DNA from: Vibrio sp. 99-8-1
GTDB lineage: Bacteria; Pseudomonadota; Gammaproteobacteria; Enterobacterales; Vibrionaceae
Direction of reading: 5' to 3'
Assembly: GCF_013114595.1 (NCBI RefSeq)
Contig: NZ_VTXE01000026.1
Coordinates: forward strand, 1-64,000
Length of the DNA stretch: 64,000 nt
Shown here: piece by piece, positions 7,543 to 16,918 of the stretch
Position numbering within the stretch: the first letter of the stretch is position 1
Layout: every line of letters starts with the position of its first letter
Notes under the pieces: model-generated
Databases searched by the model: none
What the model was told of the DNA's origin: nothing
Seen by the model: only the letters and a program-made list of their open reading frames with translations
Program-made: the position numbers and the translations under genes

Positions 7543-8376
7543 CTAGTAAAGACGTCCTTTTAGTCCCGTTTGCTGCAATATTCGTGCAGAGATCTCTTCT
7601 ACCGATAGTGAAGAGGTATTGATATAGGGGATCGCTTCACGACGGAACAGTTGCTCAACGCTGTGTAGCTCTTCGGCACACTGCTTTTCACTGGCGTAGA
7701 CGCTGTTGGCTAAACGTTCATTTCTAATCTCAGCCAATCTCTCTTTATTGATGGTTAAACCAAACAGTTTATGCCGATAGACTTGAAAAATATCTGCTAA
7801 CGCTAAAGAGGGTATATCGTCACTAATAAACGGGTAGTTGATCACCCGCAATCCAAAATGCAGTGCCATATATAAACTGGTTGGTGTTTTGCCACTTCTA
7901 GAGACACCCAGCAAAATAATGTCCGCTTGCTCAATTCCTTTCAAAGATACGCCGTCATCATGGCTTAACGTGTACTCAATGGCAGAAATTCGGTCATAGT
8001 AGGCTTTCTCATCTTTTCCTACGCTACGCGAACGCTGAAGCTTAGGTTTGGCTTCTAGCTGTAGGTCTTGCTGAATAGGCTTAGTCAACATGCTCAAAAT
8101 ATCATAAATATGAGCATCCGCCGTCATGATAATTGCTTTGACTTCTGGAATCACGGTAGAAAGAAACACCACGGGAGAAGTGCCGGTCTTTTCTTTCGCC
8201 TGTTTAATATGTTGCAACGCCTGATACGCCATTTCACTGTTTTCCACAAAGGGAATCGTTTGCTCGTGAATTTTAAATGAAAATTGGCCTAATACAGCAT
8301 TTCCTAATGTTTCACATGTGATGGCTGTTCCATCAGAAATATAAAACACGTCACGTCTTTCGATAGTTTTTTGCAT
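7543..8376 (-). CDS. ppsR: PEP synthase regulatory protein (kinase/pyrophosphorylase)
   Basis: A bifunctional enzyme of 277 residues that inactivates phosphoenolpyruvate synthase by ADP-dependent threonine phosphorylation and reactivates it by phosphate-dependent dephosphorylation. Family hallmarks are VFYISDGTAITCETLGNA at the N-terminus, the P-loop GVSRSGKTPTS near residue 157 and NYPFISDDIPSLAL after it. Its length is that of the DUF299/PSRP family. It is divergent from ppsA, its target, with 168 bp between them, which is the classic arrangement. It shares the terminator at 7518 with the TfoX-like gene. Confidence 0.95.
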   Translation of the reverse strand: MQKTIERRDVFYISDGTAITCETLGNAVLGQFSFKIHEQTIPFVENSEMAYQALQHIKQAKEKTGTSPVVFLSTVIPEVKAIIMTADAHIYDILSMLTKPIQQDLQLEAKPKLQRSRSVGKDEKAYYDRISAIEYTLSHDDGVSLKGIEQADIILLGVSRSGKTPTSLYMALHFGLRVINYPFISDDIPSLALADIFQVYRHKLFGLTINKERLAEIRNERLANSVYASEKQCAEELHSVEQLFRREAIPYINTSSLSVEEISARILQQTGLKGRLY

Positions 8377-8481
8377 ATTTTGTTGAATCTTTCAAAAATA
8401 TTTTATATTTGTATAAGGATAATACTGATAACTCTATCAAGCAATCGGATTAATGGTCACACTTCTCAATATTGGAATAAG

Positions 8482-8493
8482 AGAAACGTCTCA
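8482..8493. promoter_or_regulatory. Cra/FruR-like operator
   Basis: AGAAACGTCTCA matches the Cra consensus TGAAACGTTTCA at 10 of 12 positions and lies 52 bp before the ppsA start, inside the ppsR-ppsA intergenic region. E. coli ppsA is a known Cra-activated gene, which supports the assignment. Confidence 0.5.
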
Positions 8494-8544
8494 TTTTCGT
8501 TGCTTACCCCCTACATCATTTGCTGTTAAGCATAGGAGAAAAAC

Positions 8545-10917
8545 GTGGAAAAGAACGTACTTTGGTTCAACACTCTATCAATGAAGGATGTTGATAAGGT
8601 TGGCGGAAAAAATGCGTCACTTGGTGAAATGGTATCTAGTTTGGCAAAGGCCGGAGTGTCTGTCCCAAATGGATTTGCAACAACATCGTATGCGTTTAAT
8701 CAGTTCTTAGATTTTGAAGGATTGGATGAACGAATTCATAGCATTTTAGATACGCTGGATGTGGATGACGTCGCCGCGCTAAGGCAGGCGGGAGAAACCA
8801 TCAGAGAGTGGATTCTACAAGCTCCTTTTCCACCTGCGTTAGAGCAGGATATACGCGACTGCTACACGCAGTTGTTGGATGGTGACCAATCGATTTCTGT
8901 TGCTGTCCGTTCATCTGCTACCGCGGAAGATTTACCGGATGCCTCTTTTGCCGGTCAGCAAGAAACATTTTTAAATGTTGCAGGCATAGAATCCGTCATT
9001 GAAGCGACCAAACACGTTTTTGCTTCACTGTTTAACGATAGGGCGATCTCATACCGCGTTCACCAAGGTTTTGATCATCGCGGTGTTGCGCTCTCTGCAG
9101 GGATCCAGCGAATGGTGCGGTCGGACAGAGGAGCATCAGGGGTTATGTTTACTCTTGATACTGAATCTGGTTTTGATCAAGTGGTGTTTATCACCTCATC
9201 ATGGGGTCTTGGAGAGATGGTGGTTCAGGGAGCGGTCAATCCTGATGAGTTTTATGTACATAAGCCGATGCTTAAAATGGGTAACGACGCCATTTTGAGA
9301 AAAACACTCGGTTCGAAGCGAAGTAAGATGATTTATGGCGATAGCAGCGCACTAGGGAAGCAAGTCGCCATTTGTGACACCGACGCTAATGAACAAACTC
9401 AATTTTCACTTGATGACCAAGACGTTCTTTCTCTTGCTAAGCAAGCGCTGATTATTGAGCAACATTACGGTTGTGCCATGGATATTGAGTGGGCCAAAGA
9501 TGGTGTCAGTAACGAGCTGCTTATTGTTCAGGCTCGTCCAGAGACTGTGTGCTCGCAAAATAGTGCCGATGTAATTGAACGTTTCCAACTGAAAGACAAA
9601 GCCGAAGTGCTTGTTGAAGGGCGAGCGATAGGCCAGAGAGTTGGAGTTGGCCCAGTAAGGTTAGTGAGTGACCTGAGCGAGATGGAACTGGTGCAGAAAG
9701 GGGACGTATTGGTGACAGACATGACGGATCCTGATTGGGAACCGGTCATGAAAAAAGCGTCCGCTATTGTGACAAACCGAGGAGGAAGAACTTGTCATGC
9801 GGCGATAATCGCTCGTGAACTTGGCATTCCAGCTATTGTAGGTTGTCATGACGCAACCGAGCAGTTACAAGATCAACAACGGGTGACGGTTTCATGTGCG
9901 GAAGGTGAAACAGGCCATGTTTATCAAGGGGAGTTGCAGTTTGATATTCGTCGCTCAGAAGTTGGGAAACTGCCGCAACTGCCCGCCAAGATGATGATGA
10001 ACGTGGGTAATCCTGACAGAGCATTTGATTTTGCTTGTATTCCGAATGAAGGGGTGGGGTTAGCTCGCTTAGAGTTTATTATCAATAAAATGATAGGTAT
10101 TCACCCTAAAGCCTTGCTTAACTACCAACAACAGCCTAGTGAAATCAAACAGAAAATTGACCAGATGATTGCCGGCTATGCGGATCCGGTTGAGTTTTAT
10201 ATTGCTAAGCTGACTGAAGGTATCGCTACCATTGCAGGAGCGTTCTGGCCTAAGCGCGTGATAGTGAGAATGTCGGATTTTAAATCTAACGAGTACAGTA
10301 ACTTGATTGGCGGTAAGCAGTACGAACCGCATGAAGAGAACCCAATGCTCGGTTTTAGGGGCGCATCTCGTTATGTTTCTCCTGAGTTTGAGGACTGTTT
10401 TGAACTGGAAACCGCCGCGATTAAGCGAGTGCGTAATGACATGGGGTTGAACAATGTCGAGATCATGATCCCATTTGTTCGAACGCCATCAGAAGCTTCA
10501 TCAGTGATTGATTTGCTGGCAAAATATGGCTTAAAACGCGCTGATAACGGACTGAAGGTCATTATGATGTGTGAGCTACCTTCCAACGCGGTACTGGCGG
10601 ATGAGTTTCTAAAGTACTTTGATGGTTTTTCTATCGGCTCTAACGACATGACTCAGTTAACTCTTGGTTTGGATAGAGATTCTGGCGACGTCGCCCATCT
10701 TTTCGACGAACGTAACTTGGCAGTGAAAGCGATGCTCAAGCTGGCCATCGACGCTGCTAACCGAGCAGGGAAGTATGTTGGCATATGTGGACAAGGTCCT
10801 TCAGACCACCAAGATTTCGCTCAATGGTTGATCAGTGAAGGTATCAACTCCTTATCTCTAAACCCCGATACGGTATTGGATACTTGGGTAGCGCTTGGAG
10901 AAGCAGATGACAGTTAA
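8545..10917 (+). CDS. ppsA: Phosphoenolpyruvate synthase
   Basis: Converts pyruvate and ATP to phosphoenolpyruvate, AMP and phosphate, the entry to gluconeogenesis from C3 compounds. The 790 residues show the N-terminal nucleotide-binding domain ([31 protein letters not shown]), the central phosphohistidine domain with His418 in [14 protein letters not shown], and the C-terminal pyruvate/PEP barrel ([28 protein letters not shown]). It starts with GTG, preceded by AGGAG 6 bases upstream. It is controlled by the divergent ppsR product and probably by Cra. A strong terminator follows at 10952. Confidence 0.97.
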   Translation: MEKNVLWFNTLSMKDVDKVGGKNASLGEMVSSLAKAGVSVPNGFATTSYAFNQFLDFEGLDERIHSILDTLDVDDVAALRQAGETIREWILQAPFPPALEQDIRDCYTQLLDGDQSISVAVRSSATAEDLPDASFAGQQETFLNVAGIESVIEATKHVFASLFNDRAISYRVHQGFDHRGVALSAGIQRMVRSDRGASGVMFTLDTESGFDQVVFITSSWGLGEMVVQGAVNPDEFYVHKPMLKMGNDAILRKTLGSKRSKMIYGDSSALGKQVAICDTDANEQTQFSLDDQDVLSLAKQALIIEQHYGCAMDIEWAKDGVSNELLIVQARPETVCSQNSADVIERFQLKDKAEVLVEGRAIGQRVGVGPVRLVSDLSEMELVQKGDVLVTDMTDPDWEPVMKKASAIVTNRGGRTCHAAIIARELGIPAIVGCHDATEQLQDQQRVTVSCAEGETGHVYQGELQFDIRRSEVGKLPQLPAKMMMNVGNPDRAFDFACIPNEGVGLARLEFIINKMIGIHPKALLNYQQQPSEIKQKIDQMIAGYADPVEFYIAKLTEGIATIAGAFWPKRVIVRMSDFKSNEYSNLIGGKQYEPHEENPMLGFRGASRYVSPEFEDCFELETAAIKRVRNDMGLNNVEIMIPFVRTPSEASSVIDLLAKYGLKRADNGLKVIMMCELPSNAVLADEFLKYFDGFSIGSNDMTQLTLGLDRDSGDVAHLFDERNLAVKAMLKLAIDAANRAGKYVGICGQGPSDHQDFAQWLISEGINSLSLNPDTVLDTWVALGEADDS

Positions 10918-10951
10918 TCCTGTTCAATAAATCTATCGTATAAATTATCTG

Positions 10952-10992
10952 AAACCCTCAATTGGTTCTGCTTAACCGTTGAGGGTTTTTTA
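10952..10992 (+). terminator. Rho-independent terminator of ppsA
   Basis: AAACCCTCAA (10952-10961) pairs with TTGAGGGTTT (10979-10988), followed by further Ts. The loop is 17 nt. Confidence 0.85.
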
Positions 10993-11006
10993 TTGGCGTT
11001 AATGAC

Positions 11007-11063
11007 AACGGAACGGTAACGAAATCTTAACGATTTGGGGTGTAAGTTGTGCTTCGATATAGA
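11007..11063 (+). promoter_or_regulatory. Phased AACG direct repeats and -10 element
   Basis: AACG occurs at 11007, 11018 and 11029, exactly 11 bp apart; the last two are extended to TAACGA. Direct repeats with one-helical-turn spacing are the pattern recognised by OmpR/PhoB-type response regulators. A TATAGA -10-like element at 11058-11063 is placed to serve the radical SAM gene. The regulator is not known. Confidence 0.4.
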
Positions 11064-11082
11064 ATGAGATTTGGAGACGACC

Positions 11083-12327
11083 ATGAAAATTGCACTGATT
11101 AAAGCAAGCCAGCAGAGTGATTTTAAAGAGTATAAAAAGTATGTGGGTGCGCCGCCACAGAGTATCTTTTCTGCCGCTGCTGTGTTGGAAGGTATTGCCG
11201 ATATCGTAATGTACGATGAGACATCAGCAAAGAAATGCCCTGACAAGCTGTCTGTTGATCTTGCGGTTATTTTTATGTCCACTCCTGATGCGATAAGAGC
11301 ATATTCTCTCGCGGACAATCTGATGTCGAACGGAGTAAAAGTTATTTTGGCTGGGCTGCACACAACGTTTATGCCACAAGAAGCCTTGTTGCACGCTCAC
11401 GCTATTATTAAAGGCGAATCTGATGCTTTATGGCCGCAGATTTTGTTGGATGTCTCAGCCAATAAAATGCAACCTATTTATCAATCGTCGTCACCTTACG
11501 ATCTCGCTCAGCTTAACCCTTACCCAACGCGATACCTATCTGCCGGAGTGTATAAGAATATCTGGTCGGTTATGGTTTCTCGCGGCTGTCGTTTTAAATG
11601 TAACTACTGCACCATTCCGCGTTTTTTTGATAGTCAGACTTATCGACCTATCGGACAAGTGGTGGATGAGATTAAGCGTAGTGGTGCTCAATATATTGAG
11701 CTCAAGGCGGATAATTTAACGTCAGATAGAGAATACTGCTTGGAGTTATTTGAGGCGATGACACCTTTAAATATTCAATGGGTGGCGGAAACTAACCTAC
11801 GCTTTGCTGACGATGAAGAGTTGTTGGTTGCTGCCAGCAAAAGCGGTCTGAGTTATCTATTAGTGGGATTAGAAACCCCTTCTAAAGGGGCACTTAAAGA
11901 AGCGGCGAAAGGCTTTAATAATATCCATAAATCGAAAGAGTATATCGACAAGCTTCATCAACACAACATAGTGGTAGACTCCTGCATGTTGTTTGGTTTT
12001 GATGAGCACGAGACGGATATTTTCGACCAAACATGGGACTATATTCACGATGTGGATCTGGATGTTTGTCATCCGGTAATCATGATTCCATTTCCAGGAA
12101 CACCTCTGTATCAAGATCTTGAACAACAAGGGCGAATTTTGACACGAGACTGGTCTCTGTATGACGGTGTTCATGCTGTTTATCAGCCAAGTAAGATGAG
12201 TGTTGAAGAGCTGGAGAGTGGAACGCAGAAGTTCTCTGAACGCTATTATTCTACCTCATCCACGTTGGCAAGAAAGTGGCGACACATAAAGCGTTTTGGT
12301 ACATCAATGGCCTACATGCTGCCTTAA
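11083..12327 (+). CDS. Cobalamin-binding-type radical SAM protein
   Basis: A 414-residue iron-sulfur enzyme. The N-terminal part (about 1-145) has the Rossmann-like pattern of a B12-binding domain, with GVKVILAGLHTTFMP and IIKGESDALWPQILL. The radical SAM core follows, with Cys169, Cys173 and Cys176 in SRGCRFKCNYC to hold the 4Fe-4S cluster. The TIM-barrel region includes LLVGLETPSKGAL and MIPFPGTPLYQDL. Members of this class methylate or rearrange unreactive carbon or phosphorus centres; the substrate here cannot be deduced. The ATG at 11083 has GGAGA 5 bases upstream, better than an in-frame TTG at 11071. It is apparently monocistronic. Confidence 0.85.
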   Translation: MKIALIKASQQSDFKEYKKYVGAPPQSIFSAAAVLEGIADIVMYDETSAKKCPDKLSVDLAVIFMSTPDAIRAYSLADNLMSNGVKVILAGLHTTFMPQEALLHAHAIIKGESDALWPQILLDVSANKMQPIYQSSSPYDLAQLNPYPTRYLSAGVYKNIWSVMVSRGCRFKCNYCTIPRFFDSQTYRPIGQVVDEIKRSGAQYIELKADNLTSDREYCLELFEAMTPLNIQWVAETNLRFADDEELLVAASKSGLSYLLVGLETPSKGALKEAAKGFNNIHKSKEYIDKLHQHNIVVDSCMLFGFDEHETDIFDQTWDYIHDVDLDVCHPVIMIPFPGTPLYQDLEQQGRILTRDWSLYDGVHAVYQPSKMSVEELESGTQKFSERYYSTSSTLARKWRHIKRFGTSMAYMLP

Positions 12328-12434
12328 TTCTTTGCTGATTAATAAAAAATTCATCTAGTTATGCGCTTTCATGGTGAACTCGTTGAATATCGAACTATAC
12401 TAAAAAGGAGCATACAGCAAGGAATGTGATAAGT

Positions 12435-14183
12435 ATGAACAATAGGTTAAGGGTTAGATGTTGTAAAACAGTATATGGCTTTTTAACTTTATGGTTACTG
12501 CTTTCACCTGCGGTTTTATTTGCTAAAAGTATGCAAAATATATTGGTTTTGCACTCTTACGATGCATCCTATGGCTGGACGGTAGATTCACAGCATGGCA
12601 TAGAAGACGCAATTAAAACCGCATCACAACCGATCAAGCTCTCGGTAGAGTATTTGGATACTAAGCGCATTAGCAACCCTGAATATTATAAATACATGAG
12701 GGAGTACATTAAGTACAAATACAATAGCTACGAGTTTGATGGTGTAATACTCACAGACGACAATGCCTTGACCTTTTTTAATAGTCTGAAGCTAGATAAT
12801 TTAAAAGGCTTACCTACGGTTGCTGTGGGTATCAACAATATAGAAGCCAGCCTTTACTCATCAACCAGTAAAGGAACGGTTATCTATGAAAATGATTATA
12901 TTGTCGAAAATATTCGCTTAATAAAACGACTACGACCCAACCTCAAAACACTCTATTTTCTCTCTGACTATAGTGTTACCTCAAAAATCACTCGTGAAAA
13001 AATATTGACTGAACTGGCTAAACATACGGATATCGCTTTGGCTGAAATCCGCAGTGAAAGCTTAGCTCAAGCAGGAAATACGTTATCGAAAATCTCCCCG
13101 GATGATGCAGTATTGCTGACGCATTTCAATACCGAATTAGATACGGGTACCTACTATGGATACGAGGAAGTAGCGAGACGGCTTTCTGCAAAAAGTGCGG
13201 CACCAATCTTTGTTTTCTGGGAGTTTTATATTCAGGGAGATGTGCTGGGTGGTTACGTAAATCGTTCCTATAAAATGGGGGTACAGGCGGTGGAGTTGTT
13301 AGGGGCGAAACTGCCCGAGTCTATTAATGTCACCATGTCGGTAGAAAAAGAACATGCAGCCGTTTTTAACTTCTCTTCAATTGATCGTTACCAAATTCCT
13401 ATGTCGTTGCTGCCTGAAGAGGCCTATGTAATTGGCAAGCCTAAGTCTTATGTAGAAAAAAATATACGGATACTTTCGTTCTTGCTGGTGGTGCTGGTCT
13501 TATTGATGATCGTCATCTTGATCTTGTCTATTTCATTGAAGAGAAAGCGTAAAATTAACCGGCAAAAACAGCAGCTAATCGAAATTCAGGAACAGAATCT
13601 GGCAGAACAGAAGAACTTTATTCATCTATTGAGTGATGCGATAGAGGCGCATTCAGGGGGCATTGGTCATCACATTAATAGTGTGGCAGAAATGACGGGG
13701 CTACTAGCGCGATTTGCTGGGTTAACAAAGCATGAGCAGCGTGTGATTGAGAAGCTTAGTCCTATGCACGATATTGGCAAAATCGGTGTACCGCGGGAGA
13801 TTTTGATGAAAGCGAGGGCACTCACGGATAATGAAAGACTGATTGTTGAAACACATACCGTCATTGGGCATCAATTGCTCTCCAATAGTGAAGGGGAGTT
13901 GATGGGGTTAGCGGCTATGATCGCTTTGGATCATCACGAGTACTGGAATGGTAAAGGGTATCCAAATAATAAAGTTGGCAGTAGCATTCATATTTTTGCT
14001 CGAATTACGGCGATAGTGGATGTGTTTGATGCGTTACTCAGCCCGCGTTGCTATCGAGAGCCATGGAGCATAACCGATGTAATGGACTATTTTGAGGAGC
14101 AGAGTGGTGAGCAATTTGATCCTCAACTCACCCGACTGTTACTGGATAATATCGATGAGTTTTTATTGTTAAGAGATCTATAA
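12435..14183 (+). CDS. Periplasmic-sensor HD-GYP c-di-GMP phosphodiesterase
   Basis: A membrane sensor of 582 residues. A signal segment (about 1-30) is followed by a periplasmic domain that resembles ABC-type substrate-binding proteins (ILVLHSYDASYGW, then ILTDDNALTFFNSLK). A transmembrane helix lies near 345-368, then a short coiled-coil-like linker and an HD-GYP domain. Metal and catalytic residues are present: His445-Asp446 in MHDIGKIGVP, and His500-His501 with the GYP loop in DHHEYWNGKGYP. It should hydrolyse c-di-GMP in response to a periplasmic ligand. ATG 12435 is 11 bases from AAGGA; a GTG at 12426 is an alternative start. It is a single gene, ended by a hairpin at 14234. Confidence 0.88.
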   Translation: MNNRLRVRCCKTVYGFLTLWLLLSPAVLFAKSMQNILVLHSYDASYGWTVDSQHGIEDAIKTASQPIKLSVEYLDTKRISNPEYYKYMREYIKYKYNSYEFDGVILTDDNALTFFNSLKLDNLKGLPTVAVGINNIEASLYSSTSKGTVIYENDYIVENIRLIKRLRPNLKTLYFLSDYSVTSKITREKILTELAKHTDIALAEIRSESLAQAGNTLSKISPDDAVLLTHFNTELDTGTYYGYEEVARRLSAKSAAPIFVFWEFYIQGDVLGGYVNRSYKMGVQAVELLGAKLPESINVTMSVEKEHAAVFNFSSIDRYQIPMSLLPEEAYVIGKPKSYVEKNIRILSFLLVVLVLLMIVILILSISLKRKRKINRQKQQLIEIQEQNLAEQKNFIHLLSDAIEAHSGGIGHHINSVAEMTGLLARFAGLTKHEQRVIEKLSPMHDIGKIGVPREILMKARALTDNERLIVETHTVIGHQLLSNSEGELMGLAAMIALDHHEYWNGKGYPNNKVGSSIHIFARITAIVDVFDALLSPRCYREPWSITDVMDYFEEQSGEQFDPQLTRLLLDNIDEFLLLRDL

Positions 14184-14233
14184 GTTCAAGTTATCTCTGC
14201 ATCACTGAGTTTCAATTTACGGTGTTAAAACCC

Positions 14234-14268
14234 AGCTCTTTAGCTTAGCGGCTTTAGAGCTTTTTATT
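14234..14268 (+). terminator. Probable terminator
   Basis: AGCTCT-TT-AGC pairs with GCT-TT-AGAGCT around a short loop, followed by TTTTTATTAT. It lies 50 bases after the HD-GYP gene. Confidence 0.65.
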
Positions 14269-14366
14269 ATCTTTTGACCGCTAGCACAGACACTTGCATC
14301 AAGATTATTCAAACTAAACGCAGGTCAACAGACCATTGAGACTTCACTAATTTAGAGAGATAAGTA

Positions 14367-15275
14367 ATGAGAATAGGTATTGATCTGGGCGGGACGAAAA
14401 TAGAAGTTATTGCACTATCGGATTCCGGTGAAGAGCTGTTTCGTAAAAGAGTGAGTACGCCAAAAGGATCGTATCCAGAGACTCTCAACGCTATAAAAGG
14501 TTTGGTAGAGGATGCAGAATCGGCAACGGGTCAAACGGGTACGGTTGGCATTGGAATTCCGGGAACCATCTCGCCATACTCTAAAAAAGTAAAAAATGCT
14601 AACTCAGTATGGTTAAACGGCCAGCCTTTAGATGTTGATCTGTCTGCTCTGCTTGATAGAGAAGTGAGAGTAGCGAATGATGCCAACTGCATGGCCGTAT
14701 CTGAAGCAACTGATGGTGCCGGGAAAGGCTACGGTGTTGTGTTGGCGTTAATTTTAGGCACTGGCGCGGGTGCCGGCATTGTGATTAATGGCATCCCGCA
14801 TCGTGGTGGTAATGGCATTGGTGGGGAATGGGGACATAACCCTATGCCGTGGCAGGATGATGAGGAACAAGCATTTTCTCGTTCAACCCCTTGTTATTGC
14901 GGCAAGAGTGGCTGTGTTGAGCAATTTGTCTCTGGAACGGGCTTGTGTGCAGATTACCAGCGCCGAACAGGTCAGTTGATTACTGGTAAAGAGATTTCAG
15001 ATCTTGCAGAACAAGGAGATGCAACGGCGTTGCTCTCATTAGAAGCATTTGAACGACGTTTAGCAAAATCCATTGCTAGCGTTATCAATCTACTTGATCC
15101 AGATGTGGTTGTTTTGGCGGGTGGTGCATGCAATATTTCACGTTTATATCAGAATGTGCCTAAGTTGCTTGAAAAGCATACGTTTGGCGGTGAATGTCAT
15201 ACACCAATAAAACCTGCGGTCCATGGTGACTCTAGTGGTGTGCGCGGCGCGGCTTGGCTATGGCCTGCTAAATAG
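14367..15275 (+). CDS. mak: Fructokinase, ROK family
   Basis: Phosphorylates fructose (and related hexoses) with ATP in the cytoplasm. Its 302 residues follow E. coli Mak closely from [11 protein letters not shown], the ATP phosphate-binding loop, through [13 protein letters not shown] and the catalytic Asp in [13 protein letters not shown]. The ROK zinc site is seen as Cys176, Cys178 and Cys183 in [12 protein letters not shown]. It ends with [14 protein letters not shown]. The upstream GAGAGATAAGTA supports the ATG. No sugar transporter or regulator is adjacent. It converges on the CoA-transferase genes, with a strong inverted repeat between. Confidence 0.92.
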   Translation: MRIGIDLGGTKIEVIALSDSGEELFRKRVSTPKGSYPETLNAIKGLVEDAESATGQTGTVGIGIPGTISPYSKKVKNANSVWLNGQPLDVDLSALLDREVRVANDANCMAVSEATDGAGKGYGVVLALILGTGAGAGIVINGIPHRGGNGIGGEWGHNPMPWQDDEEQAFSRSTPCYCGKSGCVEQFVSGTGLCADYQRRTGQLITGKEISDLAEQGDATALLSLEAFERRLAKSIASVINLLDPDVVVLAGGACNISRLYQNVPKLLEKHTFGGECHTPIKPAVHGDSSGVRGAAWLWPAK

Positions 15276-15276
15276 C

Positions 15277-15318
15277 CTGTAATATCTTAGGGTGAGAATT
15301 GGCCCTAAGATATTACAG
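15277..15318. terminator. Perfect 16-bp inverted repeat between convergent genes
   Basis: CTGTAATATCTTAGGG (15277-15292) and CCCTAAGATATTACAG (15303-15318) are exact reverse complements around a 10-nt loop. It begins 2 bases after the mak stop and precedes the convergent CoA-transferase genes. It probably terminates both transcripts, though a T tract is absent. Confidence 0.65.
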
Positions 15319-15357
15319 CAGTGAGTGATATATCTGCTCACTTAAGTGGAGCGATGA

Positions 15358-16023
15358 TCACGCCATCACTTTAAGGTCATCGGCAATAATAAGCGTCGCT
15401 TCGGTGACGCTTTGTACTTCTTCAACGCTTGTGTCTTCTGCTATCTCAATTAAGGTCATGCCGTTTGCGGTAATCTCGATCACTGCTAACTCTGTGACGA
15501 TCAAGTTGACTTGCCCCTGCGCGGTGAGAGGCAGTGTACAGTGATTAAGTAGCTTTGGTTTTCCTTTCACTGTGTGTTCCATTGCCACAATAACCTTTTT
15601 AGCGCCAACCACTAAGTCCATGGCTCCGCCCATACCCGGAACCATTTTTCCCGGTATGATCCAGTTTGCCAAGTTGCCATGTTGGTCCACTTGTAGGGCG
15701 CCTAGTACGGTAGCATCAACATGACCGCCGCGAATAATGGCGAATGACTCAGAGCTGTTGAAGTAAGCGGCACCCTCAATAGCCGTAATTGCTTGGCCGC
15801 CAGCGTTAACGAGATCGGGATCAGAGTCAGCTTCAGTGGCCATTCCTTTTATGCCAAGTAAGCCATTCTCCGATTGAAATAATACCGTAACGTCATTGTC
15901 GATTTGATCTGCCACCATTGTTGGTAATCCGATGCCCAAATTAACCACATAGCCATCTTTGAGTTCTTTAGCCACTCTTTTGGCGATCCGCTCTCTCGGC
16001 TCAATAGTTTTGTTAGTGTTCAT
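15358..16023 (-). CDS. Two-subunit CoA-transferase, subunit B
   Basis: The catalytic beta subunit of a family I 3-oxoacid/acetoacetate CoA-transferase, 221 residues. The active-site glutamate, Glu52 in SENGLLG, forms the glutamyl-CoA thioester. Other family blocks are NLGIGLPTMVADQI, GGHVDATVLGALQVD and GMGGAMDLVVGAKK. It lies 2 bases behind subunit A and is clearly co-transcribed. It would transfer CoA between acetoacetate and another acyl-CoA, consistent with a role downstream of the BKACE gene 4 kb away. AtoA and ScoB are both plausible names, so none is assigned. Confidence 0.92.
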   Translation of the reverse strand: MNTNKTIEPRERIAKRVAKELKDGYVVNLGIGLPTMVADQIDNDVTVLFQSENGLLGIKGMATEADSDPDLVNAGGQAITAIEGAAYFNSSESFAIIRGGHVDATVLGALQVDQHGNLANWIIPGKMVPGMGGAMDLVVGAKKVIVAMEHTVKGKPKLLNHCTLPLTAQGQVNLIVTELAVIEITANGMTLIEIAEDTSVEEVQSVTEATLIIADDLKVMA

Positions 16024-16025
16024 TT

Positions 16026-16691
16026 TTATCGCTCCTCTGAGTGGCGGCTTTGAACAATGAAATCGACAAAGATAGAAGGCGTGTGTACAGACTCTGGCTG
16101 TATTTGGCCGATATCTACTATTGTTTCAGCTTCGGCGATAACAGTGTCGGCTGCGGTTGCCATCAGTGGATTAAAGTTCTGGGTGGTTTTTTTATAAAAA
16201 ACATTACCAGATGTATCGACAATGGAGCCTCTGATTAATGCAACATCGGCGTGTAGTGGCTTTTCCAATATGTAAGGCTTTCCATCGACTTCAATAATTT
16301 CTTTCCCTTCTGCGACGATAGTTCCAAGGCCTGTTGGTGTTAATACACCACCTAGACCTGCTCCTGCGGCTCGAATTCGTTCAGCTAATGTCCCTTGTGG
16401 AACAAGTTCAACGTCAAGTTCTCCGCTGTTCATCTGCTGTCCGGTTAATGGGTTTAAGCCGATATGAGAGGCGTAGAGTTTTTTAATTCTTTTTTCAGAA
16501 ATCAACCGACCGGAACCAGACTCAGGCATACCTGTATCGGTACTGATTAAGGTTAATTCACGAATATCACTGTCAAGAATGGCATCGATCAATGTTTCCG
16601 GCGCACCGTTGGCCATAAAGCCACCAATCATTACTGTCATTCCGCTTTTAAGGTGTGACGTAACGATGTCAGTATCGGTTATTTTTTTCAT
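16026..16691 (-). CDS. Two-subunit CoA-transferase, subunit A
   Basis: The alpha subunit, 221 residues, resembling AtoD/CtfA: MIGGFMANGAPETLIDA at the N-terminus, the CoA-binding region ASHIGLNPLTGQQMNSGE, VPQGTLAERIRAAGAGLGG, and GNVFYKKTTQNFNP. Similarity to the butyryl/acetoacetate transferases fits a function in which acetoacetate is activated with CoA. It is the first gene of a two-gene operon transcribed away from two LysR regulator genes, and its promoter faces an inverted repeat at 16780 that could be their operator. Confidence 0.92.
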   Translation of the reverse strand: MKKITDTDIVTSHLKSGMTVMIGGFMANGAPETLIDAILDSDIRELTLISTDTGMPESGSGRLISEKRIKKLYASHIGLNPLTGQQMNSGELDVELVPQGTLAERIRAAGAGLGGVLTPTGLGTIVAEGKEIIEVDGKPYILEKPLHADVALIRGSIVDTSGNVFYKKTTQNFNPLMATAADTVIAEAETIVDIGQIQPESVHTPSIFVDFIVQSRHSEER

Positions 16692-16779
16692 CGTTTATCC
16701 CAATTAATTCATGTCGCTATTTTGTACAGTGTATGAGCAAAACTCATATTTAGCATAGGGGCACATTCAGGAACAGGCT

Positions 16780-16793
16780 TTGCATATTTGCAA
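16780..16793. promoter_or_regulatory. Candidate LysR operator
   Basis: TTGCA-TATT-TGCAA is a perfect inverted repeat in the divergent region between the CoA-transferase operon and the first LysR gene. A further TTGCAT half-site lies at about 16801. The size and T-N11-A layout suit a LysR-type regulator. Confidence 0.5.
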
Positions 16794-16918
16794 TGTGGAC
16801 TTGCATCGCTTGTTTGGTAAGCTTTTTATTCAGATTACATTTAATTAACTGATTATTTTGCAAACAGAAATTAGAAAGAATATTCTTGCCTGTATGAACC
16901 AGAGGAATAGGTGGGACC

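Noticed and set aside
10914-11363. 149-codon minus-strand frame over the start of the radical SAM gene
   Set aside because: It runs through the ppsA terminator and opposite a clearly conserved protein; its residues resemble no family.
14367-15275. N-acetylglucosamine kinase (NagK) instead of fructokinase
   Set aside because: The ROK core fits both, but the [13 protein letters not shown] and C-terminal [14 protein letters not shown] segments follow Mak.
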